Assembly (NCBI GenBank): GCA_025526995.1
Contig: JAHLKG010000023.1
Location: forward strand, 62,001-126,000
Length of the DNA: 64,000 nt
Reading direction: 5' to 3'
Origin: Powellomyces hirtus
Taxonomy: Eukaryota > Chytridiomycota > Chytridiomycetes > Spizellomycetales > Powellomycetaceae
Position numbers and translations under genes: made by a program. The notes beneath the pieces are model-generated. The model did no database searches. It was not told where the DNA came from and worked only from the letters and a program-made list of their open reading frames with translations. Shown in pieces: positions 1-13,342 of the stretch (its first letter is position 1; each line of letters opens with the position of its first letter).

Positions 1-331
1 GAGTCGAGGTCGAGGCGCTAACGGAACAAACCACCAAAAGAAGAAAAAAAAAAAAAAAGAAAAAAAAGACACGCACCAAAGTCGGGACATCACAACGCGG
101 ATGAATCCCACACAAGCCGGGGGGAGGAAAAATCTCATTGCGTACCGAACCCGCGTTCACGAAAACACGGGTTGGACAAAACACAAAAAAAAAAAAGAGG
201 TGGTGCGTGACAAACTCTTTTTGTAGCTGGGGTGCAGTCTATGCAGTGGGCAAAAAAATAATTTACGTGAGATGTGGCGGATATGGGGCATGGAGTAAGT
301 AGTAAATTAATGCAAGGCGGGACATGTTTTT
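1..331. other. Downstream flank of the zinc-finger gene
   Basis: No gene is seen here. The stretch holds several A-rich runs (about 43-67 and 184-196) and would be the 3' flank of the minus-strand zinc-finger gene. Confidence 0.5.
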
Positions 332-2272
332 TCAGATGCCACCCGTGTGCGCGCCCCAGTCGTGGTTAAACAGCTGTTCGCCGTCGGGGGTGTCCGAGAC
401 GGCCGAGAAAAAGTCGGCTTCTGGTACGAGTCGGAGACGATGGGTGTCGGCGGCCGCGTCATCATCGACCAACATGTGGCGCTCATCCTCAGCCTCAGCC
501 GCCTCGTCGTCCTCGTCGTCGTCTTCTTGCAGAGACGGGATGGCGGTGTGGCTGGCTGGTGGGGCCGCGGCGGCGTCGGTGGTGGTGGAGGAGATTTTGG
601 CGGCGAGGTCTTCAGGGTGGGTGAACGTCTTTTTGTGGTATCGCAGGCCAGCGGCGGTACCGTATTGCTTGGTGCATTTGGGGCAGGGGTAAAAGTCGGG
701 TTTGTGGCGGGCGACGCGGACGGGGGCCTGGCGGGGAATCGTGGTCATTTTGTGGAAATTGCGGAGGTGGTAACGGAGGCCAGCGCCCGTGCCGTAGGTT
801 TTGGGGCATTCGGGGACAAAGCAGCGGTAGACGCGCTGGGCGGGGCTGCTGGAGCCGCTGCTGTTGCCGCTGGCCGGGTTCGACATGGCAGAGGTGGCAG
901 TGGTGGCGGGAGAGGAGGCAGCGCGTGCGTGAGGTTGACGGGGCGAGAACTGCGGGGTGGTGGTGTTGGTGGGATGACGGGCACGAGGGGAGGCGGGGAG
1001 AGACGGCGCAGGCGAGGCCCACGTGCTGGACGGTGTGACGGTTCCCGACGGCAGGGCAAAGTCGAGGTAAGGAGAATTGGCCGCGAGCGTGTTGGGCGGC
1101 GGAATGTCGTCGTCTTCAAATGCCTGCTCCTCGTTGTCGTCCTCATGCTCGCCATCATCATCATCATCATCTCCGCGGAGCTGCAGCTGCTGTTGCTGCA
1201 GCTGCTGTTGGTATGCGTGTTGTTGCGGTTGATAAGAAGGATGTTGTTGGTGCGGCTGGAGGGTCATGACCATGCCAGCGTCGCTCGGTGACCGCGGGTA
1301 CGCGAGCGGAGGGGGAATACGAGGGTGGTATGCATCGCCGCCGCTAGTGGACGCCGAGAAGGGTGGAGTCGGAAGAGAGTGCGGTTGGTTGGCCAGCGAC
1401 CCGGGAACGGCAGATTCGGTCCACGACGTTGCTGATGGAGATGGCGACGTGATCGTGGTGGTCAGACCCTGAGATTTTAGCTGCTGTTGCTGATGCTGCT
1501 GATACTGCTGTTGAGCCAACATGCGTTGCTGCTGCTGTTCTTGCTCTTGCTGTTTCTGCAAATTCATCAGATGCCGCTGATGTCGCTGTTGTTGCATCTG
1601 TCGCTGCTGCTGATAGTGCGCGCCCAAGATGTCTTCAAATGTGTTGAAGACTGGCGTAGGGAGCGACGGCAGGCCGGTGCCGGTTGGCGACGGCTGGTAC
1701 AGCGAATCGGTCATCAGACTGGGCAGGTTGCCGAACGATCCACTGTTGCTGCCGCTGCCGTTGCCTGTAGGGCTCTGCATGTAGTCGTATCCGCCGTTGC
1801 CTCCGCCTCCGCCCGCGGAGACCATGAGGTGAGGTGGGTATCCCGCAAATCCCGCATCTTCAAACTGCCCCGGGAACTGCATGTGCTGCTGTTGCTGTTG
1901 CTGCTGCTGGTGGTGTTGTTGCTGGCGTTGTTGCTGCTGATACTGCTCATGTTGCTGCTGCTGGGTCAGCGAATGCTGTTGCACTTGCTGCGGATGCTGT
2001 TGTTGAGGTGGGAGGTAGTCGGAAGGGGAAAATGGGTATGCCGACCGGGGCATGGACAACATCGGATCACTTTGCGATCGCTGGATTGGGTGGCCGTGTT
2101 GTCGATGCCGTGTGTATTGTTCCAGCGTCATGGTCAGCCCGCAGCATGACGTGAATTGCTGGGTCGGGTCGGGCGAGGTGATGACATGCTGCAGCGGGTG
2201 AGGATGTTGTTGCTGATGTTGTTGCGGGTGGGGTGCTTGTTGTTGTTGTTGTTGTTGTTGTTGCTGCTGCAT
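332..2272 (-). CDS. Poly-glutamine C2H2 zinc-finger protein, putative transcription factor
   Basis: A 646-residue open frame read from the ATG at 2272. The first two thirds are low complexity: many glutamine runs, Ser/Pro/Gly-rich linkers and an acidic D/E stretch. Near the C-terminus lie two tandem C2H2 fingers. The first has Cys-x4-Cys, then Y-G-T-G-A-G-L-R-Y-H, then His-x4-His. The second is similar, with Cys-x2-Cys and His-x5-His. A second acidic tail follows. The paired fingers suggest sequence-specific DNA binding in the nucleus and the Q-rich arms look like activation domains; both are inferences. The in-frame sequence upstream stays open to a TGA near 2350 without another ATG, and a GTAAGT donor-like site lies about 90 nt further up, so a spliced 5' leader is possible. 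The target genes are unknown. Confidence 0.75.
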   Translation of the reverse strand: MQQQQQQQQQQQAPHPQQHQQQHPHPLQHVITSPDPTQQFTSCCGLTMTLEQYTRHRQHGHPIQRSQSDPMLSMPRSAYPFSPSDYLPPQQQHPQQVQQHSLTQQQQHEQYQQQQRQQQHHQQQQQQQQHMQFPGQFEDAGFAGYPPHLMVSAGGGGGNGGYDYMQSPTGNGSGSNSGSFGNLPSLMTDSLYQPSPTGTGLPSLPTPVFNTFEDILGAHYQQQRQMQQQRHQRHLMNLQKQQEQEQQQQRMLAQQQYQQHQQQQLKSQGLTTTITSPSPSATSWTESAVPGSLANQPHSLPTPPFSASTSGGDAYHPRIPPPLAYPRSPSDAGMVMTLQPHQQHPSYQPQQHAYQQQLQQQQLQLRGDDDDDDGEHEDDNEEQAFEDDDIPPPNTLAANSPYLDFALPSGTVTPSSTWASPAPSLPASPRARHPTNTTTPQFSPRQPHARAASSPATTATSAMSNPASGNSSGSSSPAQRVYRCFVPECPKTYGTGAGLRYHLRNFHKMTTIPRQAPVRVARHKPDFYPCPKCTKQYGTAAGLRYHKKTFTHPEDLAAKISSTTTDAAAAPPASHTAIPSLQEDDDEDDEAAEAEDERHMLVDDDAAADTHRLRLVPEADFFSAVSDTPDGEQLFNHDWGAHTGGI

Positions 2273-5200
2273 GTGCTGCGGAAGGTAGGCGCTAGCGCTG
2301 CTGGAGAAGAGGGGGACAAACGCCCTCAGGTTAGAAAACCAAGACCTTCATATTGCACGTACACGGAGAGGACACCCCGAACACAAAATGGGCATGGCTC
2401 TGCAATGCTACTTACTACATGCTCCAACCGGACCGAGCGAGGAAACCGGGGGAGGCGACGAAACAGAAGGCGCTACCAACCGCCTATGCCAAACGGGGGT
2501 TGCGTGCGGAGTTTGCGAAACCGACGACTAACGGTATACGACGCGCGAAATCGATCAATCGATGGGCCCCCCACGAAAGCCGATACCCGAACGTTAACGG
2601 GTTTGTGCTGACGGTATGGTGAAATAAAAATGCTCGCCGCCGCAAAGGAGTGTCACACGGAGGTGACAGGTTCCTGCAAAGTGAGGCTTGCTGCAGAGAC
2701 TCGTAGTAGAAAGCAGCTACAAAATAGTGAAAAGTAGAGCGGAGGTTGGAGCGGCCAAAGCCTCCGAGCGGGTTGTTGCCGTGTTTTTTTTTTTTTTGCG
2801 GGTACTCCTTCGTGAGGCGCGTTGCGTGGTCCCCCCACTATTCAATGATGGGGACGGGGACGGGTTGGTGGAGTACCGAAAGGCCCAAAAAGGTGACTGA
2901 ATACCCCCACAAGGCCAGAAAAGAAAGGTAAGAACGTCGAACGAGGTGAGATGAGGGCGAAAGGGGGAGGGGGCGGGAGAGAGGGGACACCCCAGTTCGC
3001 AAAGGGGAAAGGGGAAAACGAAAGGGGATGGCAAGGGGCATGGAATATGTACCTACTCGGAGACGGCGGGATACAGCTAGCGTTCGTGGTATTAGTGGTA
3101 CACCTCACCAGGGGCGGACGGGAATGCCCGCACAGGCGTGGAAAACGGGTGTGAAAGTTGGGGACTCTGATGAGGAAATGACAACACCCAGGCTCTGGGC
3201 TCGCCGGTCGTGTCGGCCGAGTCGGAGATGTCGGTGTCGCGTGAGCGTGCGAGTGTTTTTTGCGGTCTTGAAAGAAAGAGACAAAAAGACGCGGGAGCGG
3301 ATGGCAGACGCTGGGTGAGGGGATCGGGGAGCGGAACACAAGTGACGCAAACTCCGAGGGCTGGGCGAGGGCGCAGGCAGGTGGGCAGGCAAACGGGTCA
3401 AGAGTGTGTGTAGGATCACACAACAAAAATTCGTTCAAAAGCACGAGGAAAGGAGGACAACGATCGCCAGCGGGATCTAGGATCTGATTCTGATGTCAAA
3501 AATAGTGAATCTCGGCGAACACACGGCAGCGAGAAAAACGGTTCAAGTTGGAGCTCGTTCCGAGTCGTTGACGGACACACACACAAAAAATAAGAATGGT
3601 CCGAGTTGGGGACAGCAGCAGGAGGTGACGAGGAACCGCTTTATCAGCAAAAGTGCGGGTGGGCAACTACGTTTATATTTTTGGAATTTTTTTTTGATCC
3701 AAAAAGCGGGCGTATTTGTATTGTTGACAGCCACGCCCGAACAGCCGGATTCGGAATTTACTTTTTGCGGGGGGCGAGTGACCATCCATGGTAGAAGTGA
3801 GCCGACAGACATGACGGACACGACACTACCATAGAGACCCATTCATGGCACTGCGCTCTCTCTCGCCGCAGAGTGGCCGGTAGACGGAATGTATGGTGAG
3901 AGTCGATATTTTTGAGTCATCAGGACTATTGGTTAGCGCGGCGCGAGGGGGAGGGGGAGTTTTCCGTAATTTGGGTGGCCCCTCTCTTGTGAGTGAGTCT
4001 ATTTCTAAAATCGGGAGGCGTCGGCCGCGGCGAATGGCAGTGAGGTGAGGCTGAGCGTTTGTTTGTTTGTGACAGACAGGCGTGAACTATCGATAAGCAA
4101 CAAGAGCCGCTCGCTCGCTCGCTCTGCTCCGTCTATCCGGTTGTTTGATTGATTGATTGATCGACTCGGACAAGGCAAAGTAAGACGGGGGAAGAAAAAC
4201 ATAATTAAATTTGTGCCCCTCGCGCGCGCACCCCTCGAAACCCCACGTTGTTGTTATGGCCCCTATCGATACATGATATCATAGTCAATTGCACACCCTG
4301 TCTCTGGCACACGTGTCACACGTGAGCCCATTTGAAGGATAATCATCCCCCGCTTCAGACACGTGCAAGGACTTTCTTAATCTAGGCGCACCGGTCACGT
4401 GACACTGATCACGCGGGCCTCGGGTCCATCTGAAACAGGGAGCCACTTGGGACTCTGTTTCGGCAACGGGGGGGAGAAGCTGGAACCGTGTGTTGAGTGT
4501 GTTGAGTGTGTTGAGTGGAGGGGCGGGTGGTCTCTGGGGGGAGGGATAAAATTGAAGTGAATTTTGCGTGCAGAGAGAAATTGCACAAAGAGACAAACGA
4601 GGCAATAACTGAGTGAGTCGGTCCATCATCCATGCATCATCCATCCATCCATGCACATCATCATCCATCAGCCCCTTTTGATGAGGCCATGGGAATGAAA
4701 TGAATAATGAATGAAATGGGGGGGGGGGCGGGGGGATTGAGTCCAAGCCCTGTCTGTGCAATAACATCGATATTCTTTATATATCATGCGCTCCCTCTGT
4801 CCGCACGCGCGGAGAGTCCGTCCCCCTCTCTGTGCGCTCAATCACTCGCTAGTCGCTCTTGATTGGTTCACGTTGGGCGTTTGGCTACTCCTGGCTCCAT
4901 CCACTTCCCCCCAACTGCTGGCTGTTTCTTTTCCCACGCTTGTACGGATAACGAGTGACTGACTGACTGACGGACTGATCGGACTTTGTTTCGTCCCCCT
5001 CCGACCGCCTTGACTGACTGATTCGTTCGCTTTTTTCCTGCTCTTTTCTACCTCTTCTACTTCCACCACTGGCGTCTTCTTTTACTGTGTTCCCAACAAC
5101 CGCTTTGTGTATCCCCGCACGGCCTCACCTGCCTCCTCCTTGCCCGCCCGCCCGCCGCTTTTCTTCTATAAACCACAACATCCTTACTTCGCCAACAACA

Positions 5201-5464
5201 ACCTATCCATACTTCATCCCAACACCCCCCCACGGTTGGCTGTCTGTGCACATTGCAACTTGCCCCTCTCTACATGCACACACAAGAATAGGCGCACAAC
5301 AAGCGTCCCCACCCCACTCCTGCCTACCACTCGTAACCCCCCCAAAGTCTATCGATCAGCGCCCTTTTCTTTAGCCCTCACCCTGGCTTGTACTTCCTCG
5401 CATCCAACTCTATTGGGTCACACACACAACACACACTACAGAACAACCCTTGACAGTTTCCCAC
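2273..5464. promoter_or_regulatory. 3.2-kb divergent spacer between two poly-Q regulator genes
   Basis: No convincing gene is seen. In the sense direction of each flanking gene the DNA is strongly pyrimidine-rich, as in fungal promoters and leaders: purine-rich on the plus strand over 2700-3470 and CT-rich over 5040-5460. Simple repeats include three copies of a 9-mer TGTGTTGAG near 4493-4519, CATC-rich repeats at 4625-4670, and short GCTC, GATT and GACT repeats near 4110, 4145 and 4955. Long ORFs here, such as 2842-3444 (-), are compositional and were not called. Confidence 0.55.
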
Positions 5465-7682
5465 ATGGCGTTGGCGGTGGCTTCCCAACAGGGTGCTTCC
5501 GGCGGCCAGCAACAACAACAACCTTCTGCTACCGAGCCCTCTTTGTCCGCCTACGACATCAGTAACAGCAACAGCTACCATCATCATCACCACCACCACC
5601 ACCATCAACAACAACAACAACTTCCACCGCCACAACAACCACCACAACAACCGCATCCTCACCAGGAGCACCATCCAGTGTCAACTGCTGGCCCACAGTC
5701 GCTGGCCCAGTTCCATTTGAACAGCAGTAGCAGTCATGGTAGCAACAGCAACACTCACCACCACCATGGTGCCGCACCTCCGTCTCCCACAACGACAGGC
5801 TCCGGTCTTCCCCCGCTTCAGCCCTTGCCCCACCATCGCCAACAGGCGCCGCCGCTTCATCAGCACATGCACCACCTTTACCCAGAGAGCCAGCACCCAC
5901 TTCCGTACACTCACCACCACTCTGCTAGCAACAGCTCCGGCCATCACTCGTCGCACCCACATCACTTGCAAGCCCCGTCTCCATCGCCATCTCCGCTGCT
6001 GCAGAACGTTGGGCTCCCGCATCAGCATCCGCATCAACAACAACACCATCCCTATGCACATCCCAATTCTCACCACCCGGCCCCCGGACAAAACCCGCCT
6101 ACCCCGACAGCAACTCTGCCATCGACAATCAATGGAGGTAGCAATTCCCACACGCCTATTCGGACGCATGGCTCCACTGCTAGCACGCCAAACTCGAGTA
6201 ATAGGTTGTCCATCAACTATTTGATGGGCGGTGATGGCAACTCCTCGGGCACTGCGACGGCCCCGGGTTCTCCCAACCAGGAGACCGATTCGCCCTTCTT
6301 GCACCACCACCCAGATTCACACTATGGACAGCAACAACAGGCACAGCATGCGGCTCCGTCTCTCAGTTACCAACAACCGCAGTCTCAACAGGGTCCGTCA
6401 CTTCAGCAGCAGCACCAGCACCAGCACCAGCAGCAGCAGCAGCAGCAAGTTCCCATGCACCACCAACAACAGCAGCCAGCTCCGCAGTTGCCGTCGTTTC
6501 AACACTTTAACGGAGTCGCTCACCAGTATACAGGTAATGCCCCAAACGCTCCATTTCTCTCACGCCCTAGTCATCTTTCTAAATCATATTGCTTTGCAGG
6601 TTCGCCTCTGCAGCAACACCCATCTCAACAGCAACCGGGGGACCAGCACCACAATCCACATCATCACCCATTGCCGCCATCGCAGCCGCATTATCCTCTA
6701 TCGCAGCAGCAAAACCACATGCCGTTCAATATGCCCACGTCTGGAACTCACATCAAATCAGAGTACATGAATCAGGGGCCGGGGGGACCGATGGTTTTAC
6801 ATGACATGGATCCATCGGCTACCATTCACGCGTACCCGTCCGATTACCCGCTGAGTCAGTACAGTGCGCAACAGCATCCATCTGCACAGATGCAGTATCC
6901 AATGCCACCGCACCAGCAGCCGCCGCAGCTGGACATGTATCCGTATCAGCAGCAGCAGCAACCATATGGAATGCATGGCGGTTACCGCCCTTACGATCAT
7001 GCGTCGCCGCTCATGCGATCGCATCAAGCTCAGTATCCCCACCATCCCCCACCCCACCACGCCGCGGAGCAGCCTGCACCGCCGCCGCCGCACCAAACGT
7101 CAGATCAACCATCGCAGCCTCACCAACAACAACCGCACCAGCAGCAGCCGCCTCCACCACCACCGGCAGCGCCCAATGCCGAGCCGTTCCAGCATCACCA
7201 CCCAGGGATGATGCCGATCGCGCCTTCAACCGGCGGCCACTCTCCACTACCTGACGGCATACTGCGGTACGACCCGCACGCCTTCAAGCGCGGCTTGATG
7301 CATCACTTTTTTGATACCAAGGAACCCGCGATCGAGTTTGTGAAGGAAGAGGCGCTCAAGTATGGTTTCAGTGTGCTGGTGCGGACATCGAAACCGGACT
7401 ATGTGGTCGTTATCTGCAACTGCGGACGTCGATTGAAGAGGCTCAAGGGCGAGCGCAAACGTAATCGTCGGTTCAAGACGGCCATGACGGGCTGCGAGTG
7501 GCGTGTGGTCTTGTTCCGTTCTGGAAACAAAAAGTGGGAGTTTAGAGCCACACCCAAGATGGACCACAACCACGGCCTGCCAGTGATCGATGGGTAAGTT
7601 CCTGAAGGAATTTATACGTCTCTTTTGCGTGGCATTGACTGACGTTCCTTTTTCTTTCTCCTTTTTCAGTGACCCGATATAG
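5465..7682 (+). CDS. Gln/His-rich protein with C-terminal FAR1-type DNA-binding domain
   Basis: The ATG is at 5465. The protein is dominated by Q, H and P runs (poly-His near the start, many Q tracts). A compact conserved block lies at its C-terminus, about its last 90 residues: F-F-D-T-K-E-P-A-I-E-F-V-K-E-E-A, then C-N-C-G-R-R, then T-G-C-E-W-R, then K-M-D-H-N-H-G. This is the C-x-C...C...H-x-H pattern of FAR1/WRKY-GCM1-type zinc domains, so a DNA-binding regulator is likely. Exon 1 ends at 7593 (GG|GTAAGT), the intron is 7594-7669, and the last exon 7670-7682 adds only G-D-P-I and the stop. A second perfect intron (6534-6599) is exactly 66 nt and keeps the frame, so two isoforms are possible (about 692 or 714 residues). 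The target genes are not known. Confidence 0.8.
6534..6599 (+). other. Frame-preserving 66-nt intron (exitron-like)
   Basis: It starts GTAATG, has a CTAAATC branch-like motif and ends TTTGCAG. It is a multiple of three with no stop codon, so it can be retained or removed without breaking the frame. The residues it would encode break the Gln/His composition of the flanking protein, which favours removal in the main transcript. Confidence 0.7.
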
Positions 7683-8124
7683 ACTGTCTTTTCACGTCTC
7701 AGCTCGCACATGGTCGCGACGTGTCCTCGAACCACTCCTTGAACATTATTTTGGCGTATTCCCCACTTTGCACCCTATTGGTATCCGTTGCTTGTCAACG
7801 ACTCCATCCTAAATGGCGTAACATCCGCTTCCCATAAAGGACCCCCTAACCACAGAGATCGCTGGTAGCCCGACTCCGTAGCTTTTGTAGTATCTAGTGG
7901 AGTCCATTTTGGGCTGGAGAGCAGCGGCCATTGTTTTTGGATTTACATATGTAACTGTGTGTTTATTATTTACATATATTTAGCATTTGCACTGTCCCTC
8001 TCAGCAAGAGCGTCCTCTTCAGCAGCCTTGTGTGAGTGGTGTGTGATGGCTGTAACAAAGCGAGTTGCAGCTGCTTTCTTGCTTTGGTCTCTCTCGTCAA
8101 ATCACAAATGACGGTGACATCACA
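7683..8124. other. Convergent 3' region
   Basis: Tail-to-tail spacer between the FAR1-type gene (+) and the FOP-like gene (-). It is AT-richer around 7930-7985, as expected for 3' UTR and polyadenylation sequence. No ORF of interest is seen. Confidence 0.5.
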
Positions 8125-9757
8125 TCACAGCGACTCGTCGTCATCGTCGACATGAGGGTCAATGTCTGCATCCTCTTGATGATCGTACGCAGTGTGATGG
8201 CCGCCAAAATCAGGGCTGACGGAGCGGTCGCTGGTGACGAGCTCGAGGTCATTGTCGTTGTCGTCGTCGTGTTCATCATCGTTGTTGTCGTTTCCGTCGT
8301 TTAGCAAGTGGGGCGACAATGGGCTAGTTTCGAGAGAGAAAAAAAAAAAAACAACAAAGAAACGCGCGGGTCGGTCGAATTAGATGTAATGTGAATCACG
8401 AGGGATAGGAAGGGTGGGGGCGAGGGTCAAACATTCATACCGAATGAGTCCCATCTCGTCATTATCATTATCATCATCATCATTATTATCGTCGGCCGAC
8501 TGGGGACCCGGGTGTTTGGCCGCGTTTGCATCTTCACTCATCATCTCATCGCGTACGTGATCCTCCTTGTCCTCCTCGTCCTCCTCGTCGTCGTCACCAC
8601 CACCAAGGAGTTCATCCACATCCTTCTGTTCAAAGTCATCCTCATCGTCTTCATACTCGCGTTCGGGGTGCGTGGGTTTGGGGGTTGTTGTTGGGGTTGG
8701 GGTTGGGGTGGGAGTGAGGGAGGGCCATTGCGTTGTGGTTGGTGGCTGTGGGGGCTTGGGGTCAGTGTGCGCCGGCGGTGCTGGTGGTGGGGTTGGTAGT
8801 TCTTTCGTGGGTGGTGGCCCGGACGGTGTCGCTGATGATGATGATGATACCGTGCCCGGTTGTGGGGACGAGGATGCGCGGGTCGTCGCGGGTGCGGGGA
8901 CAGGGGGCGGCGGGTGGGTTGGTTTGTGGAGCGGGGCCAAGGGAGCGGACAAGGCCGGTTTGTGGTGCTGTTGTGGGTGGTTGTGCCGTTCGACCAGGCG
9001 GACGAGGAGGGGTTTGGGTATGGAATTGGAGGATGTGGTGCTGTCGGATGTGGCGGCGGCGGCGAGGTTGAGGGACTGGAGGATGTCGTCAGCGTCGTCG
9101 GGGTCGTCGTTGTCCTGCGGGTGGGAGGAAACAGTTTGAGAAAAGGGCGCGCGCCGTGTGGGGGTAGTGAGTGGGGCCATTCGTCATACCAGATGGACTT
9201 CGGGTTCAAAGACCGCGAGGGTGTATTCCAGACCGAGGGTTTTCAGGAGATCACGAACGAGCAGCAAGGATTGGCGGCCTAAAAATAAAAAATAAAGCGA
9301 GAAAAAAAAAACAACAACACAACAACAAGATTGTGAGCGACCCACAATGTATCACCTTCCAACCGCTGTTCGTGGTTGATAACCACCCACGAACAGTTCT
9401 GTAGAGACGAGTGTGTGGCATTTGTGTAGTATGTGTATGTTGCGCGTCGTACCTTCTTTAGTAGCGCGCAAAGCGGTGACTCTGGGATTCTCAAAGGGCA
9501 GTTTGAGGGTCCCTGCTTCGTCGGGGGATTTCAGGATCGCAAAGACCGAGGAGCGGAGCTGGGCCTTGAGGACCACAGAAGGGAAGGCGACAGTCAGCAA
9601 AAACTAACTGTTTTCTTTGTTGGCTTTACGAGCTGCGGGGGTGTCGATACGATACCTTGAGACTGCCCAGGACCCCGCGTTTGCGCAGAAAGTCCGAGAC
9701 GAGGGCTTTGAGGTCGGCGGCAGCCGCGTCGGGCTGTTGCGGAGCGACGGTGGCCAT
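8125..9757 (-). CDS. FOP/CEP43-like centriolar (LisH) protein
   Basis: Five exons, read 9757-9656, 9564-9453, 9278-9190, 9114-8441 and 8323-8125. Lengths sum to 1176 nt, giving 391 residues. The first three exons encode the FOP/CEP43 N-terminal fold. A helix with D-F-L-R-K-R-G-V-L runs across the splice into A-Q-L-R-S-S-V-F-A-I-L, followed by a LisH segment (L-L-K-T-L-G-L-E-Y-T-L-A-V-F-E-P-E). FOP proteins dimerise through LisH and sit at centrioles and ciliary bases. The remaining two thirds are Pro/Thr/Ser-rich with acidic D/E runs and no clear domain. The last junction joins I-R to P-L-S-P-H-L-L and adds an acidic tail. The start is the ATG at 9757, 506 nt from the divergent CDK1 start. 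The family call rests on the N-terminal block only. Confidence 0.82.
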
Positions 9758-11759
<2,002 letters not shown>

Positions 11760-12564
11760 GAGAATGATGCTTATGCCGCAGGATATGCACACCCCCCAAA
11801 TCCCCAACCCACTACTCCCGACCTCCCGGCCACCCCCCATACATACACACATACACCACCACCTGCACATGCGCAAAATGACACCCCGGCGGCCGTGTCT
11901 CGCCCCACCTCCTGTTGCTCTCCCTCCCTCTTTTTCTCCATCCTGCTCTTGGTTCCGGACGCTCGCGATGTTTCCCCCCTCCCCCACCTTTTTTTTGCGT
12001 TAATGTTTAATGTTATGATTATTGGGCCATGTTTCCGGGGTTTGCTGTTGCTGTCATGGTGGATTGGAACGGAAGAGGTACTCCGTCCCCCCCAACTCTC
12101 ACAACAGCTCAATTCGGGTTTTCCGGGCCCATCCATCCAGCAGCTTACGTGAAAGCCCAAACATGAGATGCTGGACGAGGCGAGGAGGGGGCAAGGATAG
12201 AGCGAAGTAGGGAAGGAAATATCTGATATATTTGTGATACAAGGTATGCCATTTTTTTTTTTTTTTTGGTTTGGCGCTTTGCGTTTGGCATACTACACTG
12301 GGCCGGGAGAGATATTTGGGGAATACGGTGATGGCTTTTGCCGAGGTGGTTGGTTGTGGGACTGGACTGGACTGTTACAGGGGTGTGTGTGTTTTGCAGA
12401 ATTCGCACTGATTTTTGGACTTGGGAGCTTTTGGGCGGATTGGGATGCGGTAGCGGAGGGGTAGGGGAGGGTAACTGGAGGTTTGGTGGATACATGTGGA
12501 TATGCGGGATATGGCAGAGCAGGAGACGCGCACAGATGGGCGGTTTTTTTTTTGGGCTCTTCAC
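11760..12564. other. Convergent spacer
   Basis: CT-rich then G-rich DNA between CDK1 (+) and the small five-exon gene (-). It has a T16 run near 12250. No gene is supported. Confidence 0.45.
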
Positions 12565-13342
12565 TCATCGGCGCGCGGTGGTGGAGGCGGGGGGGTCGGG
12601 AGGGGACTGCGGGTGGGCGGTGGTGGTGGTGCCTGGCGAGGAGGAGGAGGACCCGGAAGCGGAACCGGACGAGTAGCCGCGGGCGCGAAAGTAGTCGAGG
12701 AGTTCCTTACTGTTGTGTGGGGGCGGGCGTTTGTTTAGCGAGAGGCACACATGGTGGTTTTTGGTTAGTGGGCGGTTTGTGAGGGTGCGTACGTGTGTGT
12801 GCACTTGCCTGATATTGGCGTACCGCAGATTCGTCCCATCTGGGAATCGACGACATATCGATAACATACAGACCCCCCAGAAAATACAATAAAAAAAAAG
12901 AAGAAAATAAAAATGAATGAGGCATATCGTGCTATTTAACCCGCCTGGGGGACTCGCACAACAGCGGCACGCATGTGTGGTGGGGGGAGTTATGCAAAAC
13001 AAACAGTACCAGGCATGCAGACGTCCACGGTATAGTCTGCAGCAAAGGACATGGGAATATGTGAGTTGAGTGTCGCTATATCGAGTGGTCGGTGCACGCA
13101 GCCTTTTTCATAATGTGTGTGGGTTTTTTCCCCGTTTTTGCTGGGGGCGCGACGTACTGGTGTTGGTCCGATGCTGCCTGAACGCCGTGATCCGCCCGTC
13201 GTCCTTCTCCAACGCATCCTGCCAAAAAAAAGAAACAAACACACAGAACCACAACAATGGTGAATGCAACTGGTTTGACCCGGGGTTTGAAAGCTCAGCC
13301 TGGGGGCACACATACTATGATAGACCTTGAGGGTGTGGGCAT
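12565..13342 (-). CDS. Small five-exon protein of unknown function (96 residues)
   Basis: The gene is built from splice signals and phase: exons 13342-13316, 13218-13158, 13036-13010, 12839-12809 and 12709-12565. Lengths 27, 61, 27, 31 and 145 sum to 291 nt with an open frame. The N-terminal 60 residues look like a small fold (D-A-L-E-K-D-D-G-R-I-T-A-F-R, N-Y-T-V-D-V-C-M-P-D-G-T-N-L-R, K-E-L-L-D-Y-F-R-A-R-G-Y). The C-terminus is a Ser/Gly/Pro/Thr-rich tail. The fourth intron begins GC rather than GT (CAG|GCAAGT), the usual form of a GC-AG intron. No family was recognised. An alternative start upstream in the same frame cannot be excluded because no in-frame stop was seen close to the ATG. Confidence 0.55.

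Noticed and set aside
347..2149. Long plus-strand ORFs of 314 and 220 codons
   Set aside because: They are complements of the poly-Q/Ser zinc-finger gene; leucine, valine and glycine runs are artefacts of its codon repeats.
2842..3444. 200-codon minus-strand ORF in the divergent spacer
   Set aside because: Pro/Ser/Phe-rich composition follows from the CT-rich leader; no domain and no splice logic.
5681..6310. Minus-strand ORFs under the FAR1-type gene
   Set aside because: Shadow frames of CAN/CAC repeats; the sense protein has a clear conserved C-terminal domain.
8567..9282. Plus-strand Ser/Val/Gly-rich ORFs
   Set aside because: Complement of the Pro/Thr/Asp-rich fourth exon of the FOP-like gene.
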